DNA of 64,000 bases from positions 1-64,000 of the forward strand of contig NZ_WBUE01000025.1 of assembly GCF_009026145.1 (NCBI RefSeq), written 5' to 3'. Each line of letters begins with the position of its first letter. Within the stretch, counting starts at the first letter, position 1. Both the position numbers and the translations under genes were made by a program. The notes under the pieces are model-generated. The model was not told where the DNA came from. It ran no database searches and saw only the letters and a program-made list of their open reading frames with translations. This document shows, piece by piece, positions 8,945-18,221 of the stretch. The DNA is from Hyphomicrobium sp. Lineage in GTDB: Bacteria; Pseudomonadota; Alphaproteobacteria; Rhizobiales; Hyphomicrobiaceae.

Positions 8945-11347
8945 ATGCAGAGCGAAGCGACTAAACCATCGAGCCCGCACATTCTCTGGTTCGACGACCT
9001 GAAGCGTTCCGACGTTGCGCGCGTCGGTGGAAAGAATGCTTCTCTCGGGGAGATGGTATGCAATCTTGGCTCGAAGGGAGTGCATGTCCCGACGGGCTTT
9101 GCGACTACGGCTAGGGCCTATTGGGAATTCATCGACGCGAACAACTTGCGGGAGATGATTGCCCGCAGGCTGTCTGAACTCGCGGCGGGCAAGACGACTC
9201 TCCCAGAAACGGGTACGGCGGTCCGCAATGCCATTCTCGGCGCCGCGTGGCCGCCCGACTTGGAGCGGGCTTTCACGTCCGCCTACGCCGAGCTCTGCCG
9301 GCGCGCCGAGAAAGCGGATGCCGACGTTGCCGTGCGCTCAAGCGCGACGGCGGAGGACTTACCCGAGGCAAGCTTCGCCGGCCAGCAGGAGAGCTTCCTT
9401 AACGTCCGCGGCGACGCGCAGCTGCTCGATGCCTGCCGAAGCTGCTATGCCTCGCTCTTCACCGATCGCGCCATCAGCTACCGGCAAGCGAAGGGGTTCG
9501 ACCACATGAAGGTCGCCCTGTCGATCGGGGTGCAGCGCATGGTCCGCTCCGATCTCGGCGGCGCCGGGGTCATGTTCTCGATCGACACCGAGACGGGGTT
9601 CGATCGGATCGTGCTCATCAATGCCGCTTGGGGGTTGGGTGAGAACGTCGTGCAAGGCGCCGTCGATCCCGACGAGTATCAGGTCTTCAAACCTCTGCTC
9701 TCCACTCCTGGTCTCATCCCTATCGTCGAGAAAAAGCTCGGAACCAAGAAGCAAAAGATGGTCTATGCCAGCGAAAGTGGCCGGACCACGCAGAACGTTC
9801 CGACCTCGAGCACTGAGCGCGGCTCATTCGTCCTTACTGATGCCGACATCTTGACCCTCGCACGCTGGGCCTGCGCAATCGAGGATCACTATGGCCTGCC
9901 CATGGACGTGGAATGGGCCAAGGATGGCCAGAGCGGCGAAATCTTCATTGTGCAAGCGCGCCCCGAGACCGTGCAATCGCGCAAAGGCACTCCCGCCTTT
10001 CTCTCCTACAAGATCAAGTCGAAAGGACGCAGGCTCGTCAAAGGCCTCAGCATCGGCAGTGCCATCGTCGCCGGGCGCGTGCAGCGCATTGAAAGCCCGC
10101 GCGATATCGCGCGCTTTACCGATGGCTCGATCCTGGTAACGGCGACCACCGATCCCGATTGGGTCCCCATCATGAAACGCGCGGCCGCCATCGTCACCGA
10201 TCACGGGGGCCGGACGTCGCATGCTGCCATCATCAGCCGCGAGCTTGGGTTGCCGGCGGTGGTCGGTACAGGCAATGCAACGCAGATCCTCAAGGATGAG
10301 CAGGAGATCACTGTTTCCTGTGCGGGCGGAGACGAGGGCTTCGTCTACGAGGGCAAGGCGGATTTCGAAACGGTGACGATAGACCCAAAGCAGATCCCGG
10401 CGACGCACACCCAGATCATGTTCAACCTCGCCAATCCTGCCGCCGCGTTCCGCTGGTGGCGTCTGCCGGCAGATGGCGTGGGGCTCCTGCGCATGGAATT
10501 CATCGTCAGCAATCACGTCAAAGTGCATCCGATGGCGCTCGCCCAGTACGATGCACTAGAGGATGATAAGGCGAAGCAGGCGATCAACGCTCTCACGGGC
10601 TGCTATGCCGACAAACGCGACTATTTCATCGACTGCCTATCGCGCGGTCTGGCACGCATCGCGGCCGCGTTCTTTCCCAAGCCGGTGATCGTGCGCATGA
10701 GCGACTTCAAGACCAATGAGTACGCGAATCTGATCGGCGGCGCGCAGTTTGAGCCGAAAGAGGAAAACCCAATGCTCGGGTTCCGCGGCGCCTCGCGCTA
10801 TTATTCCCCCAAGTACCAGGAGGGGTTCGCACTCGAATGCAAAGCCATCCGCCGCCTGCGGGAGGAGATGGGCTTTGTGAACGTCATTGTCATGATTCCC
10901 TTCTGCCGCTCGACGAAGGAGGCGGACCGCGTCCTCGAGGTCATGGCAGAGCACGGTCTCAAGCGGGGCGACAACGGCCTTCAGGTTTATGTGATGTGCG
11001 AGATCCCTTCCAACGTCATCCTGGCGAAGGCATTCGCCGAGCGCTTTGACGGCTTCTCGATCGGCAGCAATGATCTCACCCAGCTCACGCTCGGCGTAGA
11101 CCGCGATTCAGCCGACCTTGCATCCCTCTTCGATGAGCAGGACGAGGCCGTGACGTGGATGATCCGCACCGTCATCGAAAGCGCGCACGAGAGCGGCGCC
11201 AAGGTCGGCCTGTGCGGCCAGGCACCCAGCAATCATCCCGAGTTTGCCGAATTCCTCGTCCGTTGCGGCATCGACTCCATCTCTATCACTCCCGATAGCT
11301 TCATTGCGGTGAAGGAACACGTCGCCGCGGCCGAGGCCAGGCGGTGA
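8945..11347 (+). CDS. ppsA: Phosphoenolpyruvate synthase
   Basis: About 800 aa with the three parts of PEP synthase. The N-terminal ATP-grasp domain starts at WFDDLKRSDVARVGGKNASL and includes VAVRSSATAEDLPEASFAGQ. The central swivelling domain carries the phosphohistidine loop GGRTSHAAIISRELG. The C-terminal TIM-barrel ends with GLCGQAPSNHPEFAEFLV, which holds the catalytic Cys. It converts pyruvate and ATP to PEP, AMP and phosphate, the first step of gluconeogenesis from C3 compounds. The frame is open to TTG 8855, but ATG 8945 gives the usual family N-terminus. It sits in a sugar-metabolism block, which suggests adjustment of glycolytic direction. Confidence 0.9.
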   Translation: MQSEATKPSSPHILWFDDLKRSDVARVGGKNASLGEMVCNLGSKGVHVPTGFATTARAYWEFIDANNLREMIARRLSELAAGKTTLPETGTAVRNAILGAAWPPDLERAFTSAYAELCRRAEKADADVAVRSSATAEDLPEASFAGQQESFLNVRGDAQLLDACRSCYASLFTDRAISYRQAKGFDHMKVALSIGVQRMVRSDLGGAGVMFSIDTETGFDRIVLINAAWGLGENVVQGAVDPDEYQVFKPLLSTPGLIPIVEKKLGTKKQKMVYASESGRTTQNVPTSSTERGSFVLTDADILTLARWACAIEDHYGLPMDVEWAKDGQSGEIFIVQARPETVQSRKGTPAFLSYKIKSKGRRLVKGLSIGSAIVAGRVQRIESPRDIARFTDGSILVTATTDPDWVPIMKRAAAIVTDHGGRTSHAAIISRELGLPAVVGTGNATQILKDEQEITVSCAGGDEGFVYEGKADFETVTIDPKQIPATHTQIMFNLANPAAAFRWWRLPADGVGLLRMEFIVSNHVKVHPMALAQYDALEDDKAKQAINALTGCYADKRDYFIDCLSRGLARIAAAFFPKPVIVRMSDFKTNEYANLIGGAQFEPKEENPMLGFRGASRYYSPKYQEGFALECKAIRRLREEMGFVNVIVMIPFCRSTKEADRVLEVMAEHGLKRGDNGLQVYVMCEIPSNVILAKAFAERFDGFSIGSNDLTQLTLGVDRDSADLASLFDEQDEAVTWMIRTVIESAHESGAKVGLCGQAPSNHPEFAEFLVRCGIDSISITPDSFIAVKEHVAAAEARR

Positions 11348-11389
11348 GGTTGGCACGCGTGCGTCGTATATGCCCGCATGGGGAGCTGC

Positions 11390-11742
11390 ATGAGCACAAC
11401 GGGCGTGAACCTCGTAGGCGACATCGGAGCAACCTACGCGTTTCTGCCTGGTCGCGCCCGACGGCAGACTGACCAAGATGAGATCTTTGCTTTCGCAAGA
11501 GAACGCCGGCATCGGCGATGCCCTGCAGGCCTATACCCATGACGCGAATGGCGGGGTCGCGCCGGCGCGAGCGCTGCTGGCCGTCGCCGCCACGCCCGCG
11601 GGGGACAAGGTCTCGCTTACGAACAACCCTTGGACCTTCTCGATTGAGGAACTGAGGGAAAGGGCGGGGCTGCGCGAGCTGCGCATCGTCAACGATTTCT
11701 ATGCCCACGCGGCCGCGGTTCCGCATCTTGGGGAGAATGAGC
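11390..11742 (+). pseudogene. Glucokinase, 5' relic with frameshift
   Basis: ATG 11390 opens VNLVGDIGAT, the ATP phosphate-1 loop of bacterial glucokinase. Near 11440-11450 the frame shifts by one, and VAPDGRLTKMRSLL continues in the next frame. That frame then gives ARALLAVAATPAGD, LTNNPWTFSIEEL and LRIVNDFYAHAAAVPHL, all in family order. Similarity stops at about 11742, so roughly two thirds of the protein, including the rest of the active site, is missing. The relic lies between PEP synthase and the PfkB kinase, so the block probably once encoded glucose phosphorylation. Confidence 0.75.
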
Positions 11743-11863
11743 GCATTAGAAGCGAAGGGCAGGCTCCGCAGTTTTCTACCAGTAATCCCCACGTACGTCG
11801 TCGTCCACCCTTGGGTTGGTTTGCTCGGTGCCTCCAAGGCCCTCGACCGCGCTTGAATGGTCA

Positions 11864-12802
11864 TCAAGCTTGCTCGACCTCCACCTCTTGGAGAAGCCGC
11901 TTAACGTCATGTGCACTGCAAAGGCTCGTTCCCGGCGCAAGTACAGCCGCGGAGCCGGCCGCGATGCCATAGCGCAGAGCATCCGGAAGGCTGTGGCCAG
12001 CGCTCAGGGCCCAAACCATCGCACCAAGAAAGCTGTCGCCGGCGCCGACGGAGCTGACGGCTTTGACCGACAGCCCTTCTCCGAACCATGCTTCCTCGCG
12101 GGTGATAAGCAAGGCGCCACGATCGCCGAGGGTAAGTGCGATATGCGCGACGCCCTGCGTCGCGATCAGTCGCCGCGCAGCATCGATCCACTCCCGCCGG
12201 CTCATCAAAGGCTCATCCGTCAGCTCACGAAATTCGCGCAGGTTGGGCTTGATGAGATGGATGCCTTCTTCGAGCGCAGCCATCAGAGCGGGCTTTGTAC
12301 TGTCCAGGACGAGCTTCGTTCCCCTTTCCTTGGCTGTCTTGGCCAGCACGCGGAAGAAGTCGGCTGGCACCCCTGGTGGCAAGCTTCCGCTGGCAACGAT
12401 GAACTCGGGCCGTTCCTCGGCCCCAACGACGGCGCCCAGGCAGGCGCGCCACTCTCCCTCGCTCAACTGCGGAGCCGGGAGCACGAAGCGATACTCCTGA
12501 CGGCTCGCTTCCTCCACCACGGTGAAGTCCTCGCGCGTCTCTTCTGCAATCGGCACGGCGTGGCTGCGAACGCCCTCCGCATCGGCGAGCTTGTGCAATA
12601 GCGCGCCGGTGAGGCCGCCCGCTGGATAGACGGCCGCAACGTCGCCGCCGAGCCGGTGAATGACACGCGCAACGTTGACGCCACCGCCGCCAGGATCGCG
12701 TCGCACCGGCCCGCAGCGCAGCTTGTGAACGGGCACCAAATGCTCGACCGAGGTCGAGACGTCGATCGCCGGGCTGAGGGTGAGCGTTAGGATGCGTGCC
12801 AT
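11864..12802 (-). CDS. PfkB-family hexose kinase (1-phosphofructokinase / 6-phosphofructokinase II type)
   Basis: About 312 aa, the normal length of the ribokinase/PfkB family. The start segment ARILTLTLSPAIDVS, the PGGGGVNVARVIHRLGG substrate loop, ASGSLPPGVP, LIKPNLREF and the anion-hole/catalytic segment VGAGDSFLGAMVWAL with its base Asp are all present. The pattern fits the FruK/PfkB/LacC branch that phosphorylates fructose phosphates or tagatose 6-phosphate; the exact substrate cannot be read from sequence. The ATG at 12802 is chosen over 12835 because it gives the family N-terminus. It lies 52 bases after an XRE-type gene on the same strand. Confidence 0.85.
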   Translation of the reverse strand: MARILTLTLSPAIDVSTSVEHLVPVHKLRCGPVRRDPGGGGVNVARVIHRLGGDVAAVYPAGGLTGALLHKLADAEGVRSHAVPIAEETREDFTVVEEASRQEYRFVLPAPQLSEGEWRACLGAVVGAEERPEFIVASGSLPPGVPADFFRVLAKTAKERGTKLVLDSTKPALMAALEEGIHLIKPNLREFRELTDEPLMSRREWIDAARRLIATQGVAHIALTLGDRGALLITREEAWFGEGLSVKAVSSVGAGDSFLGAMVWALSAGHSLPDALRYGIAAGSAAVLAPGTSLCSAHDVKRLLQEVEVEQA

Positions 12803-12854
12803 TATCTCTGCATTGTGCCGATTGCCGGGACGCACCGAAGCAGGAGGCCGTCAC

Positions 12855-13115
12855 CTACTCGAGAATTTCAGATTCGGCGTCGGGGAGATGCGCTCTCAGG
12901 CGCATGAGAAACTCTTCCCAGGTCAGTTGAAAGAAGCTGAGCAACAGGATGAGCCCGCCAGCGCTCAGGGTTTCCTCGCCGTTCTCGATGCGCGTGACGC
13001 CGAGGTCGGTCAATTCGAGGACCGACGCGACCTGCTTCCGCATCGCATGACGCTCTTCGCACAATTCGCGAAGCAGAAGTCCAATCGCCAGGTCAAGTGT
13101 TGCTCGGTTGTGCAT
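12855..13115 (-). CDS. Small XRE-like helix-turn-helix protein
   Basis: 86 aa, with a strong start (GGGAGG, five bases before ATG). The middle reads as an XRE-type helix-turn-helix: VLELTDLGVTRIENGEETLS, then helices rich in Leu/Phe. No second domain is present. It is followed on the same strand by the PfkB kinase after 52 bases, so it may regulate that transcript and itself. DNA-binding sites were not identified. Confidence in the fold is moderate because the first helix is atypical. Confidence 0.6.
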   Translation of the reverse strand: MHNRATLDLAIGLLLRELCEERHAMRKQVASVLELTDLGVTRIENGEETLSAGGLILLLSFFQLTWEEFLMRLRAHLPDAESEILE

Positions 13116-13272
13116 ACCGACCTCCCATTCGTGGCTGCGCCATCATCAACTGCCTCTCGCCGGGGTTCGGCCGGCGGACACGACCCGGTGGCTCCACGTT
13201 GCGTAGTGAGCCATGATCCGGAGTACCGATTTGAGGCTACCCTGCCGTTAACGAGCTGACGAGGTACAGAAA

Positions 13273-15048
13273 ATGCCTGCGGCGTTGACAAAAGACAAAG
13301 ACAACCCGAGCGGCGCGCTCGCACAGCTCCGCTCGCTGTTGCCCTCGCTCGCCGACTCGGCGGAGCGGCGCACGGTTATCCTGCTGTCAATTGGCATCGT
13401 CATCGTCATTGGTGCGACCGCCGTCGGGCAGATCAGACTCAACGTCTGGCAGGGCAGCTTCTACGACGCGCTAGAGCAAAAGAACCTGCCTGCTTTTGCT
13501 TGGCAACTCTTGGTCTTCCTCATCATCGTCAGCATCCTCCTCGTGCTGGTCGTCAGTCAGACCCTGCTTCACGAATTGCTGAAAGTGAGACTGCGCGAGT
13601 GGCTGACCCGCGACCTGCTCGACGAATGGCTGGTGCCGGGACGCGCGCATCGGCTCCAATTCGCAGGAGAGATCGGCGTCAACCCCGATCAACGTATGCA
13701 GGAGGATGCCCGGCATCTGACCGAGCTCACGGCGGGTCTCAGCGTCGGGTTTCTACAGGCGACGCTGCTGCTTCTAAGCTTCCTGGGCGTACTCTGGGTG
13801 CTGTCCGCCCAAGTCGTGTTCGTGGTGGGCGGCAGCTCCTTCTCAATTCCCGGATACATGGTTTGGTCCGCGCTCGCCTTTGCGCTCGCGGGCTCCTGGC
13901 TGACGTGGTTGGTCGGACGCCCGCTCATCCAATTGCACGGGGCGCGCTACGGCCAGGAAGCCGAGCTACGCTTCGCGCTCGTGAGAGACAGCGAGCACGC
14001 CGAGGGCATCGCCCTTTATGGAGGCGAGGCCGACGAGCGCCGCCTCATCGAGGGAATATTCTGCCGCCTGACCGATACCATGCGCGGACTTGCCTACCGC
14101 CTGACGAAGCTCACCTGGATCACATCGGGACATGGCTGGCTTGCCCTCGTGGTGCCGATCGTCGTTGCGGCACCCGGGTACTTCGGTGGCAGTCTGTCCT
14201 TCGGCGGCCTGATGATGGTGGTGGGGGCGTTCTATCAGGTGCAGCAGTCGCTCCGATGGTTTGTCGACAATTTTGCCGGCATCGCCGACTGGCGCGCGAC
14301 GCTTTCCCGAGTCGTGACCTTCCGCGACGCGCTCCTCACGCTCGAGCAGATCCACCACAACGTGCCCAACATTGAAGTCGCCAACCATCCCGCCGGCAAC
14401 CTTGCCTTGGAAAACGTCACGCTGTCGCTTCCCGAGGGGGCTGCCGCGCTCGATGAGGCGCAGATTGAAGTGCTGCCGGGTGAGCGCGTTCTGATCGTCG
14501 GTGAGCCGCATTCCGGCAAGACGGCGTTGGTCCTCGCTCTGGCTGGTCTCTGGCCATGGGGGACGGGAAAAATCCTCGTTCCGCCGCGGGACAGCATGCA
14601 TTTCATTTACGAGCGGCCCTACCTGCCGCTCGGGACGCTGCGCTCCGCCGTCGCCTACCCCCTTCAACCCGGCGGCTTCGACGACGCCGCTATCCGCTCG
14701 GCTCTGCAGCAGGTGGGCCTCGACTATCTTGTATCGTCGCTTGATCGCGACGAGCGGTGGGACCGGATGCTCTCGCTTGACGAGCAGCAGCGCCTCGCCT
14801 TCGCGCGCCTGCTGCTGCAGAGGCCGAAATGGGCCTTTCTCGACGACGCCTTGAGCGCCCTGGAACCGCGGCACCGTCAGCAGTTGATGGATTTCTTCAA
14901 TGGGCCGCTGGCGGGAACCTCCGTCATCTGCACGTGCCGTACGCCCGCGCACGACGGCTTCTACAGTCGGACTTTCAACCTGCACCGCGTTCCAAAAGGC
15001 CCGCGTCTGCCCCTTCGCCCACGAGAGAGCTCAAAGCATGGCCGTTAG
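13273..15048 (+). CDS. ABC transporter, fused permease-ATPase of the YddA/SbmA-like type, degenerate motifs
   Basis: 591 aa. Residues about 30-340 form the six-helix SbmA/BacA-like (ABC_membrane_2) permease, and about 375-560 the nucleotide-binding domain, as in YddA-type exporters. The ATPase motifs deviate. Walker A reads GEPHSGKTA instead of the usual GRSGSGKST. The signature reads LSLDEQQR, with Asp for the conserved Gly. Walker B reads WAFLDDALSAL, so the catalytic Glu is Asp. The frame is intact, arguing against simple decay and for slow or altered ATP hydrolysis. Relatives are linked to peptide, fatty-acyl or vitamin transport; the substrate here is unknown. It lies upstream of the two glycosidases. 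Confidence 0.8.
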   Translation: MPAALTKDKDNPSGALAQLRSLLPSLADSAERRTVILLSIGIVIVIGATAVGQIRLNVWQGSFYDALEQKNLPAFAWQLLVFLIIVSILLVLVVSQTLLHELLKVRLREWLTRDLLDEWLVPGRAHRLQFAGEIGVNPDQRMQEDARHLTELTAGLSVGFLQATLLLLSFLGVLWVLSAQVVFVVGGSSFSIPGYMVWSALAFALAGSWLTWLVGRPLIQLHGARYGQEAELRFALVRDSEHAEGIALYGGEADERRLIEGIFCRLTDTMRGLAYRLTKLTWITSGHGWLALVVPIVVAAPGYFGGSLSFGGLMMVVGAFYQVQQSLRWFVDNFAGIADWRATLSRVVTFRDALLTLEQIHHNVPNIEVANHPAGNLALENVTLSLPEGAAALDEAQIEVLPGERVLIVGEPHSGKTALVLALAGLWPWGTGKILVPPRDSMHFIYERPYLPLGTLRSAVAYPLQPGGFDDAAIRSALQQVGLDYLVSSLDRDERWDRMLSLDEQQRLAFARLLLQRPKWAFLDDALSALEPRHRQQLMDFFNGPLAGTSVICTCRTPAHDGFYSRTFNLHRVPKGPRLPLRPRESSKHGR

Positions 15049-15108
15049 GCACAGCCCACGTCAGCGACATGGTCGCGGCCCCTCGCGCAGACCAACGGAG
15101 GGATGCCG

Positions 15109-16359
15109 ATGAAGTACAAAGACGATCTGGACGATGCCGCGCTGCTTGAGCTGATCCAGCGGCAAACCTTTCGCTACTTCTGGGACTTTGCTCACCCAAT
15201 CAGCAAGCTCGCGCGCGACCGCAGCGACCCAAGACCGAGCTTTGATCCCGAGGTCGTCGCAACCGGGGCGTCCGGGTTTGGCATCATGGCGATCATCGTC
15301 GCCGTCGAAAGGGGTTGGATCAGCAGAACAGCTGCCACCGATCGACTGCTGGGAATCGTCCACTTTCTGGAAAAGGCCCAGCGCCACCACGGTGTCTTTC
15401 CGCATTTCATGCACGGTACGACTGGCGCAACGATCCCCTTCAGCGGCAAGGACGACGGCGGCGACATTGTCGAGACCTCGTATCTCTGCATGGGCCTGCT
15501 GAGCGCAAGGCAATACTTCGCTCGCGACACGGCGAAGGAAAACAAGCTGCGCGCCAAGATCAATGCGCTGTGGCAGGACGTCGAATGGAGCTGGCATACG
15601 CGCGGCGGTGCCAAAGTTCTCTACTGGCACTGGAGCCCGCGCTACGCGTGGGACATCGGCCTCGAGATCCGCGGCTGGAACGAATGCTTGATTGCCTACG
15701 TGCTGGCGGCGTCCTCACCTTCTCACCCCATTGCGGCCGATGCGTACCATCGCGGATGGGCCGCCGGCGCTCAGTTCAAGAACGGCAAGGAGTTTTACGG
15801 CGTTCGCCTGCCGCTCGGACCCGACTATGGCGGTCCGCTGTGCTTTGCCCACTATTCGTTTCTGGGTCTTCATCCGCGCGGGCTAAAGGACTGCTACGCC
15901 GACTACTGGGAGCAGAACGTCAATCACACGCTCATCAATCGCGAGCATTGCATTCGCAATCCCAGCCACTTCAAAGGCTACGGGCGCGACTGCTGGGGCC
16001 TCACTGCCAGCGACGACCATTTGGGCTACCACGCGCACGATCCGGCGCACGACCTAGGCGTGATCACACCTACCGCCGCACTGTCGTCCTTCCCCTATAC
16101 CCCCGAGCATTCCATGCGCGCCTTGCGCCACTTCTATCATGGCCTCGGAGCCAAGATCTGGGGTGACTATGGGTTCTTCGATGGCTTCAGCGAGACCTCG
16201 GACTGGTACGCGTCTTCGCACACCGGCATCGACCAGGGCCCCATCATCGTAATGATCGAGAACTACCGGTCGGGCCTATTGTGGAAGCTCTTCATGAGTT
16301 GCCCCGAAGTGCAGCGCGGCCTGCGATTGCTGGACTTCGAATCTCCGGCGATCAGCTGA
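15109..16359 (+). CDS. Glucoamylase-like / GH144-type glucanase
   Basis: 416 aa of the COG5368 glucoamylase-like family, now largely assigned to GH144 (endo-beta-1,2-glucanase) and also found as a domain in cyclic beta-1,2-glucan synthases. The (alpha/alpha)6-barrel signature segments are visible: LIQRQTFRYFWDFA, TGASGFGIMAI, GDIVETSYLCMGLLSARQYF, WGLTASDDHLGY and IDQGPIIVMIENYRSGLLW. No signal peptide is present, so it is predicted cytoplasmic unless exported another way. ATG 15109 lies six bases after GGAGGG; the preceding ATG at 15103 is too close to that box. It sits 52 bases before a GH13 gene and fits with the GH94 phosphorylase upstream in beta-glucan turnover (inference). Confidence 0.75.
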   Translation: MKYKDDLDDAALLELIQRQTFRYFWDFAHPISKLARDRSDPRPSFDPEVVATGASGFGIMAIIVAVERGWISRTAATDRLLGIVHFLEKAQRHHGVFPHFMHGTTGATIPFSGKDDGGDIVETSYLCMGLLSARQYFARDTAKENKLRAKINALWQDVEWSWHTRGGAKVLYWHWSPRYAWDIGLEIRGWNECLIAYVLAASSPSHPIAADAYHRGWAAGAQFKNGKEFYGVRLPLGPDYGGPLCFAHYSFLGLHPRGLKDCYADYWEQNVNHTLINREHCIRNPSHFKGYGRDCWGLTASDDHLGYHAHDPAHDLGVITPTAALSSFPYTPEHSMRALRHFYHGLGAKIWGDYGFFDGFSETSDWYASSHTGIDQGPIIVMIENYRSGLLWKLFMSCPEVQRGLRLLDFESPAIS

Positions 16360-16411
16360 GTGGCTGGCGCTGTGGCTGGCGCAGACGCACATCGATGGGA
16401 GGCAAAATCCG

Positions 16412-17998
16412 GTGAGCGAGCGACCCTGGTGGCAGCATGCCGTCATTTATGAAATCTATCCGCGCTCGTTCCAGGATACCAATGGCGACGGCGTCGGCGA
16501 CCTCAGTGGCATTCTTGAGCGCGTCGACTACCTCGCATGGCTCGGCGTCGACGCAGTCTGGATTTGTCCGTTCTATCCCTCGCCGATGGCCGACTTCGGC
16601 TATGACGTCGCAGATTATGTCGGCATAGACCCGCTGTTCGGTACGCTCGATGACTTCGATCGGCTCGCGGAGGCGTTGCACCGTCGCGGCATCCGCATCA
16701 TCCTCGATTTTGTTCCCAACCACACTTCCGACAAGCACCCATGGTTCGCGGAAGCGCGCTCCTCGCGCGATAGCCCGAAGCGCGATTGGTACATCTGGCG
16801 CGATGCGCACCCTGGCGGCGGGGCGCCCAACAACTGGCAGAGCTTCCCGGTCGGAAGCGCTTGGGAGTTCGATGAGGCTACCGGCCAGTACTATTGCCAC
16901 TCCTTTCTCGCCACCCAACCGGACCTCAACTGGCGCAACCAGAGTGTGCGCGCGGCAATGTACGACGTGTTGCGCTTCTGGCTGGATCGCGGCGTTGACG
17001 GATTTCGGGTCGACGTGCTCTGGCACCTGATCAAGGACGCGCAGTTCCGCGACGATCCGCCCAATCCCCACTTTCGCGACAAAGACCCACCGCACCTGCG
17101 CCTATTGCCTCTGCACAGCGCGGATCAGCCGGAGGTCTTGCCGATCATCGCGGAGATGCGGCAGGTGCTCAACGGATACCCGGGCGAGCGCCTGTTGATC
17201 GGTGAGATCTACCTCCCACTCGAGCGTCTCGTCGCCTACTACGGTCCGAACCTGACGGGAGCGCACCTGCCCTTCAACTTCAACCTGATGTGGGTGGACT
17301 GGAGGCCGGCGCCAATTCTCCGGCTGATCCGCGACTATGAGGCAGCGTTGCCGCTAGGCGCATGGCCAAGTTGGGTGCTGGGCAATCATGATCAACGGCG
17401 CGTTGCCAGCCGTCTAGGCCCAGCGCAGGATCGTGTCGCGATGATGCTGCTGATGACGCTGCGCGGAACCCCGACGCTCTATTACGGGGATGAGCTCGGG
17501 CTCAAGGATGTGCCGATCCAGCAGCACGAGATGCGCGACCCCTTCGGCCTTGTGGTTCCCGGCCAGGGAAGAGATCCGGAACGCACGTCGATGCCGTGGG
17601 ACGAGTCCCAGAACGGCGGATTCACCACCGGCCGCCCCTGGCTGCCGCTCGGCAAGGATCATCCTGCCATCAGCGTCGATGTGCAGAAGCGCGACCCGGG
17701 GTCCATGCTCAACCTGACACGCGCGCTGCTGGCGTTGAGGCGTCGGGAACCTTCGCTCTCGCTGGGAGATTGGGAACCGCTGGCGGTCGAAGGAGATGCT
17801 CTCGCCTATACGCGCACCGCGGGCGGCAGGCGTTTCATCATCGTGCTCAACTTGGACACCGCACCCAAAGCGGTCGGATTTGACCGGGACTTGGCCGGGG
17901 CGATCGAGCTTTCGACGCATCCAGGCCGCGTCGGTGAGCGCATTTCCACGCGCATTGAGCTGCGTGGCGACGAAGGGGTCATCATCAAACCCACCTGA
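16412..17998 (+). CDS. GH13 alpha-glucosidase / oligo-alpha-glucosidase
   Basis: 528 aa, typical of the GH13 alpha-glucosidase subfamilies. The catalytic TIM barrel begins at VIYEIYPRSFQDTNGDG. Conserved region I is DFVPNHTSD, region II GFRVDVLWHLIKD with the nucleophilic Asp, region III LLIGEIYLP with the acid/base Glu, and region IV VLGNHDQRRV with the transition-state Asp. Domain B lies between the third strand and helix, and a small beta-sandwich ends the protein. It hydrolyses or transfers terminal alpha-glucosyl units; sucrose or isomaltose specificity cannot be told. GTG 16412 follows GGGAGG. It is probably co-transcribed with the GH144 gene. Confidence 0.9.
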   Translation: MSERPWWQHAVIYEIYPRSFQDTNGDGVGDLSGILERVDYLAWLGVDAVWICPFYPSPMADFGYDVADYVGIDPLFGTLDDFDRLAEALHRRGIRIILDFVPNHTSDKHPWFAEARSSRDSPKRDWYIWRDAHPGGGAPNNWQSFPVGSAWEFDEATGQYYCHSFLATQPDLNWRNQSVRAAMYDVLRFWLDRGVDGFRVDVLWHLIKDAQFRDDPPNPHFRDKDPPHLRLLPLHSADQPEVLPIIAEMRQVLNGYPGERLLIGEIYLPLERLVAYYGPNLTGAHLPFNFNLMWVDWRPAPILRLIRDYEAALPLGAWPSWVLGNHDQRRVASRLGPAQDRVAMMLLMTLRGTPTLYYGDELGLKDVPIQQHEMRDPFGLVVPGQGRDPERTSMPWDESQNGGFTTGRPWLPLGKDHPAISVDVQKRDPGSMLNLTRALLALRRREPSLSLGDWEPLAVEGDALAYTRTAGGRRFIIVLNLDTAPKAVGFDRDLAGAIELSTHPGRVGERISTRIELRGDEGVIIKPT

Positions 17999-18221
17999 GC
18001 ACGCCTTTGGCGTCAACTTGTCTGCGCCACGTCGGCGGAGGACGATCTGCCCGGACCGATTGAGCTCGCCGAGCAAATGTCTGCTCGGGGTCAATAGCGC
18101 CATCACCATTGCCGGACGCTAACTAAGACTCGGCAAGTCTACTCCCAAAGCTGACGCCATATCGGTCGCGTAGCGCAGCGAGGCCCATGCTGGCGGTCCT
18201 CTGCAACAGAGGAGAACGACC

